This document shows positions 52,638 to 62,461 of a stretch of DNA of 64,000 nt, one piece after another; position 1 is the stretch's first letter, and each line of letters starts with the position of its first letter. The notes beneath the pieces are model-generated. The model saw nothing but the letters and a program-made list of their open reading frames with translations, was not told the origin of the DNA and searched no databases. The translations under genes were made by a program, and so were the position numbers. The DNA is from an uncultured Bacteroidales bacterium (GTDB lineage Bacteria > Bacteroidota > Bacteroidia > Bacteroidales > UBA932), in NCBI GenBank assembly GCA_900317925.1, contig ONIQ01000004.1, positions 1 to 64,000 of the forward strand, read 5' to 3'.

Positions 52638-54422
52638 ATGCTTTTCAGAGACAGAATCTACGCAGTCCGCGACCTCATGCGCACACACGGCTGGGATGCC
52701 GTTATCATCCCCGAGAGTCTGGTTTCCTGGCTTTCGGGATTTACCGGTGAAGGCGAAATGGTCATCACACAGGACCATGCCGGTCTTTGGACCGACAGCC
52801 GCTACTTTATCCAAGCCAACCGGGAGCTGGCCGGAACAGGCGTAGAGATGCATAAAAAGCAGGTGATGGATTGGGTCAGTATGCCCCAATGGCTCCGGAA
52901 ATACTTCGCAGAAACCTATCGCGACATCGTCATTGCGGTGGATGGGCAGGCGCAAAGCTTTGCTTCGGTCGATGCCATCCGGGAAGCCCTCCTGGACGGG
53001 GGCCGCGAAGAAGGGGAAGACTTCCACATCGTCAACGCCCCGGAATGGATAAACGCCATCTGGCAGGATCGGCCAGCCGCCCCGCATGGTCCGGTAATGC
53101 TGCTGGATACCGTCTATACCGGCTGGACCCGCGAGCAGAAGCTATCCTGGCTTCGTGGGCAATTGGATGCAAAAGGCTGCGATGCCATCCTGCTTACCGC
53201 CCTGGACGAGGTTGCCTGGATGTTGAATGTGCGGGGCAGTGACGTCCCCTTTGTTCCGGTAGTCTGTTCGTACCTCATTGTTACCCGGAAAGAAGTCCTT
53301 TGGTTTGTGCGCAAAGAAGGCATGCCGGACGACGGGCTGGACCTCCTGCAACAAGAAGGCATCGAAATTTTGGATTACGACGATGTAGGCCTGGCCCTCG
53401 CGGGCGGCCTGTCCGACCGGGGTATCCTATCGCTCTGGTTCGACCCCGATACCCTGAATTATGACCTCTACGACGCCCTGATGACCCACTCCCTGGCAGA
53501 CGGTGCCCTGGCAGGCCGCTCGCCGGTAACCCTGCGCAAGGCCGTCAAGAACGAGGTCGAGATAGCCGGAATGAAAAAAGCCCACCTGGTAGATGGCCTG
53601 GCCCTGGAAAAATTCTTCTACTGGCTGGAGCGATCCCTGGCGGCCGGCACGGACATCACCGAATGGGAGGCTGCCGAAAAACTGGCGGAAATCCGCCGGC
53701 AGGCCGCTGGTTATCAAGGCGATAGTTTCCTGACCATTTCGGCCTACGGCCCCTCCGCCGCCCTGCCGCACTATGTCACGCAGGAATTGAACTCGGTCCG
53801 TCTGGTTCCGGAAGGCCTGTACCTGCTCGACTCCGGCGGCCAGTATCTGTTCGGCACCACCGACTGCACCCGAACCCTTCCCCTGGGTCCCCTTACCGAC
53901 CTGGAACGGGAAGATTATACCCTGGTCCTGAAAGGCCATATCGCCCTGGCGCGCGCCGTCTTTCCCAAGGGGACGGCCGGCTGCCAGATCGATGTCCTGG
54001 CCCGCAATCCCCTGTGGCAGAGCAAACGCAATTTCGGGCATGGAACCGGACACGGCGTGGGTTCCTTCCTGAATGTCCACGAAGGGCCGCAAAGCATCCG
54101 GCAGGACTTTAACAAACAGGCCCTGCTACCGGGCATGGTCGTTTCCGACGAGCCCGGCATCTACCGCGAAGACCGGCATGGGGTACGGCACGAAAACCTG
54201 CTCCTGTGTGTTGAGGACGGTTCCAATGACTTTGGCACCTGGCTCCGTTTCGAGACGCTCACCCTTTGTCACTTTGACACCACGGCCCTGGTACCGGAGC
54301 TCCTCAACGCCGAAGAAATAGACTGGCTCAACGCCTACAATGAACGCGTCTTCCAAACCCTTTCGCCCCACCTCGGCCCCGAAATCTCCGCCTGGCTCCG
54401 CGACAAAACCCGCGCCATCTAG
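52638..54422 (+). CDS. Xaa-Pro aminopeptidase, M24B family
   Basis: 594 residues, the long three-domain form: two creatinase-like N-terminal domains (about 1-300) and a catalytic pita-bread domain. Metal-ligand motifs are YLLDSGGQYLFGTTDCTRT, FGHGTGHGVGSFLNVHEGP, SDEPGIY and the late GVRHENLLLC. It cleaves N-terminal residues before proline. It lies 23 bp after trpB, same strand, with no terminator seen between, so it may share the Trp-attenuated transcript. It overlaps convergent rodA by 4 bp. Confidence 0.95.
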   Translation: MLFRDRIYAVRDLMRTHGWDAVIIPESLVSWLSGFTGEGEMVITQDHAGLWTDSRYFIQANRELAGTGVEMHKKQVMDWVSMPQWLRKYFAETYRDIVIAVDGQAQSFASVDAIREALLDGGREEGEDFHIVNAPEWINAIWQDRPAAPHGPVMLLDTVYTGWTREQKLSWLRGQLDAKGCDAILLTALDEVAWMLNVRGSDVPFVPVVCSYLIVTRKEVLWFVRKEGMPDDGLDLLQQEGIEILDYDDVGLALAGGLSDRGILSLWFDPDTLNYDLYDALMTHSLADGALAGRSPVTLRKAVKNEVEIAGMKKAHLVDGLALEKFFYWLERSLAAGTDITEWEAAEKLAEIRRQAAGYQGDSFLTISAYGPSAALPHYVTQELNSVRLVPEGLYLLDSGGQYLFGTTDCTRTLPLGPLTDLEREDYTLVLKGHIALARAVFPKGTAGCQIDVLARNPLWQSKRNFGHGTGHGVGSFLNVHEGPQSIRQDFNKQALLPGMVVSDEPGIYREDRHGVRHENLLLCVEDGSNDFGTWLRFETLTLCHFDTTALVPELLNAEEIDWLNAYNERVFQTLSPHLGPEISAWLRDKTRAI

Positions 54423-55846
54423 AAATACTTTTTCTCCTGACGGTAGAGGGCGATAAAGATAAAGATCAGCAGGGTAAAGGCCCAGAGGGAAGAACCGCCG
54501 TAACTGAGCAACGGCAACGGGATGCCGATTACCGGCATCAGCCCGATGGTCATGCCGATGTTGATAAACAGGTGCATGAAGATGCAGGATGCCACACAAT
54601 AGCCGTAAATGCGGGTAAACTGTTCGCGGCATTGCTCGGCATCGCGGATAATCCGATAAACCAGGAAAACGTACAGGAGCACCACGAGCGCGCTTCCGAG
54701 GAAACCCCATTCCTCGCCCACCGTACAAAAAATAAAGTCCGTACTCTGCTCCGGGACAAAACCATAGGTCGTCTGCGTCCCGTTCAGGAAGCCCTTCCCG
54801 ACAAATCCACCCGACCCGATGGCAATCAAACTCTGGTTCACGTTGTAGCCCACGCCGGCGGGATCGTCCTTCATGCCCAACAGCACCTCTATCCGTTTGC
54901 GCTGATGATCCTGCAACACGTTGTTGAAGATGAAATCCGTGGAATACACCAGCAGGACACCCGCCACCAGCACGCCCGCGGACAGGATCAGGAAGCTGTT
55001 CCGTTTCCGATAACCGTAAACCACCGCCCACGGAATCAGGCCGGCACACAGCATCAGTAATATATATATCGGTTTGATTTTCAACACAATAACCGACGGA
55101 AAGAAGGCAAACACCACCAGCAGCGGCAGGCACACCGCCAACCACCAGCGGATCCCGTCCCGGAACCGGAACGCGTTCACCAGGGATATGATTCCCATCA
55201 GGACCAGGATGGAGGCATAGGGCGATGCCGTCAGCGTAAGGATAAAGAGCAAAATAACCAGGCCGATGCCCGCCAGCACCCAGCCGGACATTCCTTCGCG
55301 GTACAGGACAAACAGGAAGCCCACATAGACCAGGGCAGAACCCGTTTCGCTCTCGGCCAGGATGATCAGCATCGGAACGCCCACCACCAGCGCGGCATAC
55401 CCAAAGTCCCGCATCCGGGATAAACGGAAGCCCTGCCGGCTCATCAAACTGGCCAGCAGCAGCGACGTGGAAATCTTGGAAATCTCGGCCGGCTGAAACT
55501 TGACCGGACCCAACTCAAACCAGGAATGGGAGCCTTTCACATCCTTTGACACAAAGATAACCAGCACCAAAAGGAAGGCCACCCCCAGGTAGAACAACAG
55601 GGAGCCGCTTTCCCAGGTCTGTGCCGGGATGACAAACAGCACCAGGCCCGCCAAGCCGAAGGCAGTCAGGATCCAGATGAACTGTTTCCCGCTGCGGAAG
55701 CTCCAGTCAAAAATGGAAGAGGGCCCCGACGAATGGATGGAAGCATAGATATTCACCCAGCCAATCAGGACCAGCACCAGATAGACACCTATCAGATGCC
55801 AGTCAATCGACTGTTTCAAGCCTCTTTCGTGGGTACCCTGCCGCAT
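54419..55846 (-). CDS. rodA: Rod-shape peptidoglycan glycosyltransferase RodA
   Basis: 475 residues of the SEDS family, longer than E. coli RodA (370), with about ten or more membrane helices. VKFQPAEISKISTSLLLA carries the conserved polymerase-region motif, and YGGSSLWAFTLLI is at the C-terminus. The extra length is in a loop (about 240-330). It polymerises glycan strands with PBP2 in the elongasome. It is last in the mre operon, one base after mrdA. Confidence 0.96.
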   Translation of the reverse strand: MRQGTHERGLKQSIDWHLIGVYLVLVLIGWVNIYASIHSSGPSSIFDWSFRSGKQFIWILTAFGLAGLVLFVIPAQTWESGSLLFYLGVAFLLVLVIFVSKDVKGSHSWFELGPVKFQPAEISKISTSLLLASLMSRQGFRLSRMRDFGYAALVVGVPMLIILAESETGSALVYVGFLFVLYREGMSGWVLAGIGLVILLFILTLTASPYASILVLMGIISLVNAFRFRDGIRWWLAVCLPLLVVFAFFPSVIVLKIKPIYILLMLCAGLIPWAVVYGYRKRNSFLILSAGVLVAGVLLVYSTDFIFNNVLQDHQRKRIEVLLGMKDDPAGVGYNVNQSLIAIGSGGFVGKGFLNGTQTTYGFVPEQSTDFIFCTVGEEWGFLGSALVVLLYVFLVYRIIRDAEQCREQFTRIYGYCVASCIFMHLFINIGMTIGLMPVIGIPLPLLSYGGSSLWAFTLLIFIFIALYRQEKKYF

Positions 55847-55847
55847 A

Positions 55848-57701
55848 TCAGTCAGTCTTTACACGCGCCATTAAATTCCCTTCCAGCACCCGCTTCTCCA
55901 TGTCCGGACGGCTGATGGAACCTTTCAGATACCGTTCGATGAGCAGCGACGCAATCGGACAGGCCCAGGTAGCACCGAAGCCCGCATTCTCGATATAGGC
56001 CGCCACCGCAATCCGGGGATTATCCTTGGGCGCGAAGCAGATGAACACCGAATTGTCCGCACCACGGGGATTCTGAGCCGTTCCCGTCTTGCCGCAGATG
56101 TCCAGGCTGTCCACGTGGGCCACCCAGGCGGTTCCGCCCATGCCGGCACCGCTGTTTACCGCCCGCCACATCCCCTGCACTGCCCGCGGAAAGTGTTTCT
56201 GCTCCACCATGGTATATTGGCGCTCCTTGTATTTGTCTTCGATTTCCACATCCTCGTATTCCTTGATGATATGCGGGATGATGTACCAGCCCCGGTTGGC
56301 CATGATGGCGGCCAGGTTGGCAATCTGGAGCGGCGTCACCCCCACTTCACCCTGTCCGATGGAGATGGATTTGATGGTGGCGAATTTCCATCCGCCCAGC
56401 CGGGCCGGATAACGCTTGTCATAGAGTTTGGAAGAAGGCAGGGTGCCCCCCAGTTCGGCGGGGAAATCGCTGCCCAGGGGGTGTCCGAAGCCAAAACTCT
56501 GCACATACTCGTTCCATTTGTCCAGGGCCGCGCCAATCGAGGGATATTTCCGGTTCTCCAACACGTCCCGCAACGCAAAGGTAAAATAGGAATTGCACGA
56601 CATCATGATGGCCTCTTCCAGGTCCAGGGGCGATTTGTGGCCGTGGCAGCCCGGACGATGGTCGCCCAGCGGATATCCGTGGGCGCAGGGGAACATCATC
56701 TCCGGCCGGAGCGTCCCCTCCTCCAGGCCGATCAGCCCGTTCACCAATTTGAACACCGATCCGGGCGGATAGGGCGCCTGAACGGCCCGGTTGAACATGG
56801 GTTTATACGGATTGGAAGAGATTTCTTTGTAATGACGGCCGATATCGGCCAGCATGTCCACATCGATACCGGGACTGGACACCATGGCCAGGATTTCCCC
56901 CGAGGACGGTTCAATGGCCACCAGCGAGCCCACCTTGTTCTGCATCAGCAACTGTCCGTATTGCTGGAGATCGGCATCGATCGTGGTCATGATATCCCGG
57001 CCGGGAACGGCCTCCTTGTCCATTTCCCCGTCGCGGTAGTGATCTTCAATCTGGTTATGGGCGTTCCGCAGGTAAATGTGATACCCTTTCTCGCCCCGCA
57101 AGTCCTTTTCGCGGGCCGCTTCGATGCCGGTCTTGCCGGCATAATCCCCGCTGCGATACTCGTCCGCATGCGTTTTCAGAAAGGCGGCATCCACTTCGGA
57201 AACATAGCCCAGCAGGTTCCCGCCCGCATTTACCGGATAGTCCCGGATGCTTCGGGCCTGCCCCTTGAAGCCCGGGAACTTGTATTTCAATTCATCGAAC
57301 CGCATGAAGGTTTCCGGTGGAATCTGCTTCAGCAACACCACGCTCTGCCAGCCGATCTTGCGGCGGAAGCGTTTGTATTCGGCCATCTTCTCGCGGATAA
57401 AATCCGCCTCGACCCCCAGGGACGATGCCAGCAGCAGGGTGTCGAACGCCTCCACCTCGCGCGGCGTGCACAGGATATCGTACGCCACCTTGTTGCCCAC
57501 GATGATCTTGCCGTTGCGGTCATAAATGACGCCCCGGGTAGGATAGATGATATCATAGACCATCGAGTTGTTCTGCGCGCTGGTCTTGTATTTGTCGTCC
57601 AGGATCTGGATGGAGAACAGCTTTACCAGTAGGATGGCTGCCGCCACCCCCAAACCGATGAGCAACCGGGCCATCCGGGGATTCAACTTGTCATCGGTCA
57701 T
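55848..57701 (-). CDS. mrdA: Penicillin-binding protein 2
   Basis: 617 residues from the ATG at 57701 (upstream codons overlap mreD and are not conserved). One N-terminal membrane helix precedes the pedestal domain and the transpeptidase domain with SVFK (SxxK), SCN (SxN) and KTGTAQ (KTG). It cross-links lateral-wall peptidoglycan together with RodA. It overlaps mreD by 11 bp. Confidence 0.97.
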   Translation of the reverse strand: MTDDKLNPRMARLLIGLGVAAAILLVKLFSIQILDDKYKTSAQNNSMVYDIIYPTRGVIYDRNGKIIVGNKVAYDILCTPREVEAFDTLLLASSLGVEADFIREKMAEYKRFRRKIGWQSVVLLKQIPPETFMRFDELKYKFPGFKGQARSIRDYPVNAGGNLLGYVSEVDAAFLKTHADEYRSGDYAGKTGIEAAREKDLRGEKGYHIYLRNAHNQIEDHYRDGEMDKEAVPGRDIMTTIDADLQQYGQLLMQNKVGSLVAIEPSSGEILAMVSSPGIDVDMLADIGRHYKEISSNPYKPMFNRAVQAPYPPGSVFKLVNGLIGLEEGTLRPEMMFPCAHGYPLGDHRPGCHGHKSPLDLEEAIMMSCNSYFTFALRDVLENRKYPSIGAALDKWNEYVQSFGFGHPLGSDFPAELGGTLPSSKLYDKRYPARLGGWKFATIKSISIGQGEVGVTPLQIANLAAIMANRGWYIIPHIIKEYEDVEIEDKYKERQYTMVEQKHFPRAVQGMWRAVNSGAGMGGTAWVAHVDSLDICGKTGTAQNPRGADNSVFICFAPKDNPRIAVAAYIENAGFGATWACPIASLLIERYLKGSISRPDMEKRVLEGNLMARVKTD

Positions 57702-58206
57702 TGATGGAGAAATAAACGATGGCCAAAAGGGAAAGCACGTAACTCGCGGACAGGGAAGCGAAGAACCGGGCATAGAAAAACCAGGCCGGTCTCATTCCGG
57801 AACCGTCCAGCCAGATATAGGTCAACAGGAAAAGCGCCAGACAAAGGAGAATCACCAGGGATACTTTCCCCAATCCGTTTTTGTGGATGGAAAAATCCTC
57901 TCCGCGGGCAAAGAGGCCGGTACCGAACACCCAGCGGATGAAGGTTTTGCGGACCAGGGCCACCGGCAGGAGGGCCACCACATTCAAGCCCGGAACGCCA
58001 TCGGCCAGGAGATCCACCGCCAGGGCCGTCACGAACGATATCAACAATACCTGCGGGGTTGCATAACGCAGGGGAATGCTCAGGACCATGACAGGCAGGA
58101 GGGTGAGCAGGATATAGGGGGACAACATGAAATAATTACACAACAATAGTTGCATAATCAACAGCAGGATATACCTGCCGAAGAAGCCCAGTTCCCTGGA
58201 CATCAT
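57691..58206 (-). CDS. mreD: Rod-shape-determining protein MreD
   Basis: 171 residues with about five membrane helices and little other signature (FGRYILLLIMQLLLCNYF; GVPGLNVVALLPVAL). The assignment rests on size, hydrophobicity and position between mreC and mrdA. Two adjacent ATG codons open the gene. Confidence 0.9.
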   Translation of the reverse strand: MMSRELGFFGRYILLLIMQLLLCNYFMLSPYILLTLLPVMVLSIPLRYATPQVLLISFVTALAVDLLADGVPGLNVVALLPVALVRKTFIRWVFGTGLFARGEDFSIHKNGLGKVSLVILLCLALFLLTYIWLDGSGMRPAWFFYARFFASLSASYVLSLLAIVYFSINDR

Positions 58207-58218
58207 CTGATGTGCCTC

Positions 58219-59040
58219 CTACTCATTTCCCAATATGTCGATTTCGTCCCTGCCCCGGTTTTCCACCACCGTCACATAACGGAGAGAGGAGAAATCCTGG
58301 AACAGGGTCACCTTGATTTCATGCATGGCACCGTTTACGATGCGCGAATCGCCCGTTACTCCCAGGGGAATGTCGGGCGGAAAGACAGACGAAAAGCCGC
58401 TGGTATAGACCGTATCGCCTTTTTCGAACTTGAAATGCAGGGGAATCTCTTTCAGCAAGGCCCCGTCCGTCGAATGGCCGTCCCAAATCAGCGGACCCAT
58501 GGCCCCTTCCGTTCCCAGGCGGGCGCTGACACTGACCTCCGCATTCTGGAAGGAAAGCACGTACGCGTAATGCCGGTGAACCGCATCCACGATCCCCACC
58601 ACTCCTTTGCTGGTGATAATGGCGGAACGCTGTTCCACCCCGTCGTCCGAGCCTTTGTCGATAATGAAATAATTGTGCTGCCGGTTGCGGCTGATTTTTA
58701 CGATACTGGCAGGCAGGTAAGAAAAGGCCTGGCTCTGCTGCAGTTCCCGCGCCCGCTGCTCGCCCGCGAGGTCCGAAAGCGCTTTCTGACTGGCCTGCAG
58801 CCGGACCAGGAGTTCATGGTTGTCTGCCGCCAGGCGGTCGTTTTCTTTCTTGAGCGAAAAATAACGGCCCATCTGCTGGTTGGCACCCCAGACGTTCGCC
58901 ATGAAATGATGCGCCACCCGGGATACCCAAAGACCTTGCAGCGTGGAGCTCTTCCGGAGCATGACAAACCCGGCCCCCTCCAGGATCAGGAAAAGGACCA
59001 GGCTGACCACGATGGGAAGGATTTCTCGGCTGCGGGGCAT
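58219..59040 (-). CDS. mreC: Rod-shape-determining protein MreC
   Basis: 273 residues: a short cytoplasmic start, one membrane helix (about 10-27), a coiled coil (about 55-100) and a periplasmic beta-barrel domain (NYFIIDKGSDDGVEQRSAIITSKG-type motif). It bridges MreB and PBP2. It lies 4 bp after mreB. Confidence 0.95.
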   Translation of the reverse strand: MPRSREILPIVVSLVLFLILEGAGFVMLRKSSTLQGLWVSRVAHHFMANVWGANQQMGRYFSLKKENDRLAADNHELLVRLQASQKALSDLAGEQRARELQQSQAFSYLPASIVKISRNRQHNYFIIDKGSDDGVEQRSAIITSKGVVGIVDAVHRHYAYVLSFQNAEVSVSARLGTEGAMGPLIWDGHSTDGALLKEIPLHFKFEKGDTVYTSGFSSVFPPDIPLGVTGDSRIVNGAMHEIKVTLFQDFSSLRYVTVVENRGRDEIDILGNE

Positions 59041-59044
59041 CGGA

Positions 59045-60067
59045 TCAGCGCATCAGGAAGGGATAATTCTCGGTATTCTTCAAAGCCAGGCAGGTTCCGC
59101 GGGCCACGGCGCGGAGGGGATCGTCGGCCACATAGAACGGAATGTTCACTTTCTCCGTAAAACGCTGGGCCAGACCGCGCAGCAGGGCGCCGCCGCCGGA
59201 CAGATGGATGCCGTTTTCCACGATATCGGAATACAGCTCCGGAGGCGTCTGTTCCAGCACGTGCATGATGGCGGCCTCGATCTTGGCAATGGACTTGTCC
59301 AGACAGTGGGCGATTTCCTGATACGTGATGCTGGCCTCGACGGGATGGCCGGTCATGAGGTTCGGACCGCGGACAATGAAGGGTTCGGGTTCCTCGTCCA
59401 ATTCGGGCAGGACGGCCCCAACGGCGATCTTGGTCTTCTCGGCCGTAATCTCCCCCACCTTGATGTTATGCTGCTGGCGCAGGTAGTACTGAATGTCATT
59501 GGTCAGCTCGTCCCCAGCCGTCTTGATGCTCTCCTGCACCACGATACCGCCCAGGGAGATCACGGCGATTTCCGCCGTACCGCCTCCGATATCCACCACC
59601 ATGTTGCCCTTCGGGGCCTCCACGTCCAGGCCGATACCGAGGGCGGCCGCCATCGGCTCGAAAATAAGGTAGACATCGCGTCCTCCCGCGTGCTCCGTGG
59701 AATCACGGACCGCACGGATTTCCACTTCCGTACTGCCGGAAGGGATACCCACCACCACTTTCAGGCTGGGGGCGAACAGGCTCTTGTGCTTGCTGTTCAC
59801 CTGTTTGATGAAACCGCGGATCATCATCTCGGCCGCGTTGAAGTCCGCGATCACGCCGTCTTTCAACGGACGGACGGTCTTGATGCCCGGGTTGGTCCGC
59901 TCATGCATCAATTTGGCCTTCTGGCCCAGGGCGATGCAGGAACCGGACTGGTTATCGATGGCCACGATACTCGGCTCGTCCAATACGATCTGGTCGTTCT
60001 GGAAGATCACGGTATTGGCCGTTCCAAGGTCAATGGCGAGCTCTTGTGACAAAAAAGAAAATGCCAT
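59045..60067 (-). CDS. mreB: Rod-shape-determining actin homologue MreB
   Basis: 340 residues with the actin-fold phosphate loops: DLGTANTVIF at the N-terminus, VVDIGGGTAEIAVIS centrally and GGGALLRGL late. It forms membrane-bound filaments that direct the elongasome. It is first in mreBCD-mrdA-rodA. I do not see an unambiguous promoter upstream. Confidence 0.98.
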   Translation of the reverse strand: MAFSFLSQELAIDLGTANTVIFQNDQIVLDEPSIVAIDNQSGSCIALGQKAKLMHERTNPGIKTVRPLKDGVIADFNAAEMMIRGFIKQVNSKHKSLFAPSLKVVVGIPSGSTEVEIRAVRDSTEHAGGRDVYLIFEPMAAALGIGLDVEAPKGNMVVDIGGGTAEIAVISLGGIVVQESIKTAGDELTNDIQYYLRQQHNIKVGEITAEKTKIAVGAVLPELDEEPEPFIVRGPNLMTGHPVEASITYQEIAHCLDKSIAKIEAAIMHVLEQTPPELYSDIVENGIHLSGGGALLRGLAQRFTEKVNIPFYVADDPLRAVARGTCLALKNTENYPFLMR

Positions 60068-60111
60068 ATTCGGTTAATTTTTGCTTTCTGACAGTATGTT
60101 TTCAAAACAAC

Positions 60112-60142
60112 TTGTAAAAGTACGATTTTTATCGCAATTTTG
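60112..60142 (+). promoter_or_regulatory. Promoter of ispD
   Basis: TTG (60112-60114), 20 bases, then CAATTTTG (60135-60142), one mismatch. The box ends four bases before the ATG, predicting a leaderless mRNA. Confidence 0.6.
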
Positions 60143-60146
60143 CAAT

Positions 60147-60854
60147 ATGATTCCCAGATATGCCATCATCGTAGCCGGCGGCAGCGGTACCCGGATGGGG
60201 ACCGACATTCCCAAGCAATTCCTCGACCTGGACGGGAAATCCATCCTGCGCCGCAGCATAGAACGCTTCACGGAAGCCCTGGAAGGCGTTCACATCATTA
60301 CGGTCCTTCCCAAAGAACACATCGATCTTTGGAAGGTCCGTTGCCTGCAAGATAATTTTATTGTTCCGCAAATCCTGGTGGCAGGCGGAATCACCCGTTT
60401 TCACTCCGTCAAAAATGCCCTCGCCAAAGTCCCCGGCCATGCGGTGGTCGGCGTTCATGACGGGGTGCGCCCTTTCGTATCGGCCGGCCTCCTCCGGCGG
60501 ATGTACGACCGGGTTTCGGGCGGATGTCCGGCCCTCATTCCGGTGCTCCCCTGCACCGATACCCTCAAGGCCCTGCAGCGCGTCACCGGCGAGGACGGCC
60601 TTTCCCGCCTGGAAACGATTCCCGGTATCGAACCGGACCGGAGCATCCTCTATGGGGCGCAGACGCCCCAGGTTTTCCGCGCCGACGTGCTCAAAGCCGC
60701 TTATTCCCAGCCGTTTAACACCGCTTTTACCGATGACGCATCGGTGGTATCGCACAACGGGACGCCGCTTTCCTACACCGAAGGAGAGCGCCTCAACCTG
60801 AAAATAACAACCCCGGACGATCTCATTCTCGCCCGGGGAATCCTGACTATTTGA
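60147..60854 (+). CDS. ispD: 2-C-methyl-D-erythritol 4-phosphate cytidylyltransferase
   Basis: 235 residues. The nucleotide-binding loop AGGSGTRMG is at the N-terminus, with VHDGVRPFVS and FTDDASVVS as further IspD motifs. It transfers CMP in the non-mevalonate isoprenoid pathway. The start MIPRYAIIVAGGSG is chosen because the -7 box overlaps upstream codons. It overlaps the convergent OmpA-family gene by 8 bp. Confidence 0.96.
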   Translation: MIPRYAIIVAGGSGTRMGTDIPKQFLDLDGKSILRRSIERFTEALEGVHIITVLPKEHIDLWKVRCLQDNFIVPQILVAGGITRFHSVKNALAKVPGHAVVGVHDGVRPFVSAGLLRRMYDRVSGGCPALIPVLPCTDTLKALQRVTGEDGLSRLETIPGIEPDRSILYGAQTPQVFRADVLKAAYSQPFNTAFTDDASVVSHNGTPLSYTEGERLNLKITTPDDLILARGILTI

Positions 60855-61530
60855 GCGTACCGTTCTCCGCGGCCCGGATCATCTTCTCATTGGCAGAGAC
60901 ATAGACCTCGACCCGACGGTTCTGGGCGCGACCCTCTTTGGTGGCGTTGTCGGCCACCGGCATGGTGAAGGACTTTCCTTCGGACTTGATCCGGCTGGAA
61001 GCGATTCCGCAGGACTGCAGATAACCGGCCACGGCATTGGCACGCTGGGTGGACAGTTTCTCGTTCACCTCGGCCGAACCCGTATTGTCGGTGTGGCCGT
61101 ACACGGTCACGTCGGTGTCGGGCATATCGGCCATCTTGGCGGCGAATTCCTTCAGTTCTTTCTGGGACTGGGCCGAAAGGGTGGCTTTGTTCGTAGCGAA
61201 GAGGATGCCGTTGTCAAAGGTAACCTTGATGGCCTCCAGGCCGTTTGCGTCGGTAACCGTTTCGACCTTGGCGTTCAGGGCGGCCAGTTCTTCGGCTTTC
61301 TTGTCCATCTTGCGGCCGATCAGGGCACCCGCTCCACCGCCGACAGCCGTTCCGATGGCGGCGCCGATAGCGGCACTCTTGCCATCATGGCCGATGAGGC
61401 CTCCGATAACGGCACCCAGGGCGGCGCCTGCACCGGCACCCGCTACGGTCCCGGTCGCGGTTTTGTTCCAGGAGGAACAGGCTCCCAGCACAAATACGCT
61501 GAGAAGGAAAACAGGGATAAATTTTCTCAT
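60847..61530 (-). CDS. OmpA-family lipoprotein with glycine zipper
   Basis: 227 residues. The lipobox LGAC gives Cys18. A glycine-zipper region of Gly/Ala repeats (about 28-72) is followed by a short helix and a C-terminal OmpA peptidoglycan-binding domain (about 105-215; VTVYGHTDNTGSAEVNEKLS and RRVEV). It is probably anchored in the outer membrane and bound to the cell wall, similar to YiaD-type proteins. Confidence 0.94.
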   Translation of the reverse strand: MRKFIPVFLLSVFVLGACSSWNKTATGTVAGAGAGAALGAVIGGLIGHDGKSAAIGAAIGTAVGGGAGALIGRKMDKKAEELAALNAKVETVTDANGLEAIKVTFDNGILFATNKATLSAQSQKELKEFAAKMADMPDTDVTVYGHTDNTGSAEVNEKLSTQRANAVAGYLQSCGIASSRIKSEGKSFTMPVADNATKEGRAQNRRVEVYVSANEKMIRAAENGTLK

Positions 61531-61553
61531 TATTTTAGTTTTTTAGTTATATA

Positions 61554-61602
61554 CAAAAATAAAGAATAATTCTTGAGGATGCAAAAATAATTGCTACCTT
61601 TG
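61554..61602. promoter_or_regulatory. Interleaved divergent promoters: ompA-family (minus) and hisG (plus)
   Basis: Minus: TTG (plus 61582-61584), 20 bases, TATTTTTG (plus 61554-61561), a perfect match. Plus: TTG (61573-61575), 19 bases, TACCTTTG (61595-61602), a perfect match ending 6 bases before the hisG ATG. The two overlap, so only one polymerase can bind at a time. Confidence 0.8.
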
Positions 61603-61608
61603 AATCTT

Positions 61609-62460
61609 ATGATACGTATTGCCATCCAATCGAAAGGGCGACTGAGTGAAGAGAGCCTCGCCCTACTGGCCGAAATCGGCATTAAAATCGATGATTCGAA
61701 ACGGAAATTCCTGGCCCAGACGCCCGATTTTCCGTTGGAACTTTTGTATATGCGCGACGATGACATCCCGCAGGTAGTGGCCGCCGGAACGGCCGACCTG
61801 GGCATCGTCGGCCTGAACGAAGTGGAAGAGCGGGGTTTCCCCCTGCAGGTGGTCCGCAAACTGGGATTCGGAGCCTGCCGCATCTCCCTCGCCATTCCCA
61901 AGGCGGACGAATACGACGGACCGGCCTGGTTCGAGGGAAAACGCATTGCCACCTCCTACCCCGGCATCCTGAAGCGGTATCTGGCCGAGCATCACATCAA
62001 CGCCAAGGTGGAAGTCATTACCGGCTCGGTGGAGATTGCCCCCGCCGCCGGCATCGCGGACGCCATCTTCGATATCGTTTCCTCCGGTGGCACCCTGGTG
62101 TCCAACGGATTGAAGGAAGTGGAGAAGGTATTCTTCTCGGAAGCCGTCCTGGTATCGGCCGGGCCGCTTGCCGATGAAAAACAGGCCCTGCTGGACGAGA
62201 TCCTGTTCCGGCTGGATTCGGCCGTCGTGAGCCGCAAGAAGAAATACCTGCTGATGAACATTCCCGAAAGCGCCCTCGACGAGGCCGTGCGCATCCTGCC
62301 GGCCATGCGCAGCCCGACCCTGATGCCGCTTACCGCCAAAGGCTGGTATTCCATGCATTCGGTGGTGGAGGAAAGCCAGCTGTGGGAGAAGATCCGCCAG
62401 CTGAAAGCCATTGGTGCAGAAGGAATCCTGGTTCTGAATATCGACAAAATCATTCCGTAA
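61609..62460 (+). CDS. hisG: ATP phosphoribosyltransferase, long form
   Basis: 283 residues. It starts MIRIAIQSKGRLSEES, has the PRPP-binding segment SVEIAPAAGIADAIFDIVSSGGTL, and a C-terminal regulatory domain (about 210-283) present in the long, histidine-inhibited HisG; no hisZ is needed. It catalyses the first step of histidine synthesis. It is followed after 1 bp by the hisD frame. No His-rich leader peptide is possible, since the predicted transcript starts at or next to the ATG. Confidence 0.97.
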   Translation: MIRIAIQSKGRLSEESLALLAEIGIKIDDSKRKFLAQTPDFPLELLYMRDDDIPQVVAAGTADLGIVGLNEVEERGFPLQVVRKLGFGACRISLAIPKADEYDGPAWFEGKRIATSYPGILKRYLAEHHINAKVEVITGSVEIAPAAGIADAIFDIVSSGGTLVSNGLKEVEKVFFSEAVLVSAGPLADEKQALLDEILFRLDSAVVSRKKKYLLMNIPESALDEAVRILPAMRSPTLMPLTAKGWYSMHSVVEESQLWEKIRQLKAIGAEGILVLNIDKIIP

Positions 62461-62461
62461 G

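Noticed and set aside
61530..61609. His-operon attenuator
   Set aside because: The hisG promoter box ends 6 bases before the ATG, leaving no room for a leader peptide; no run of His codons is seen.
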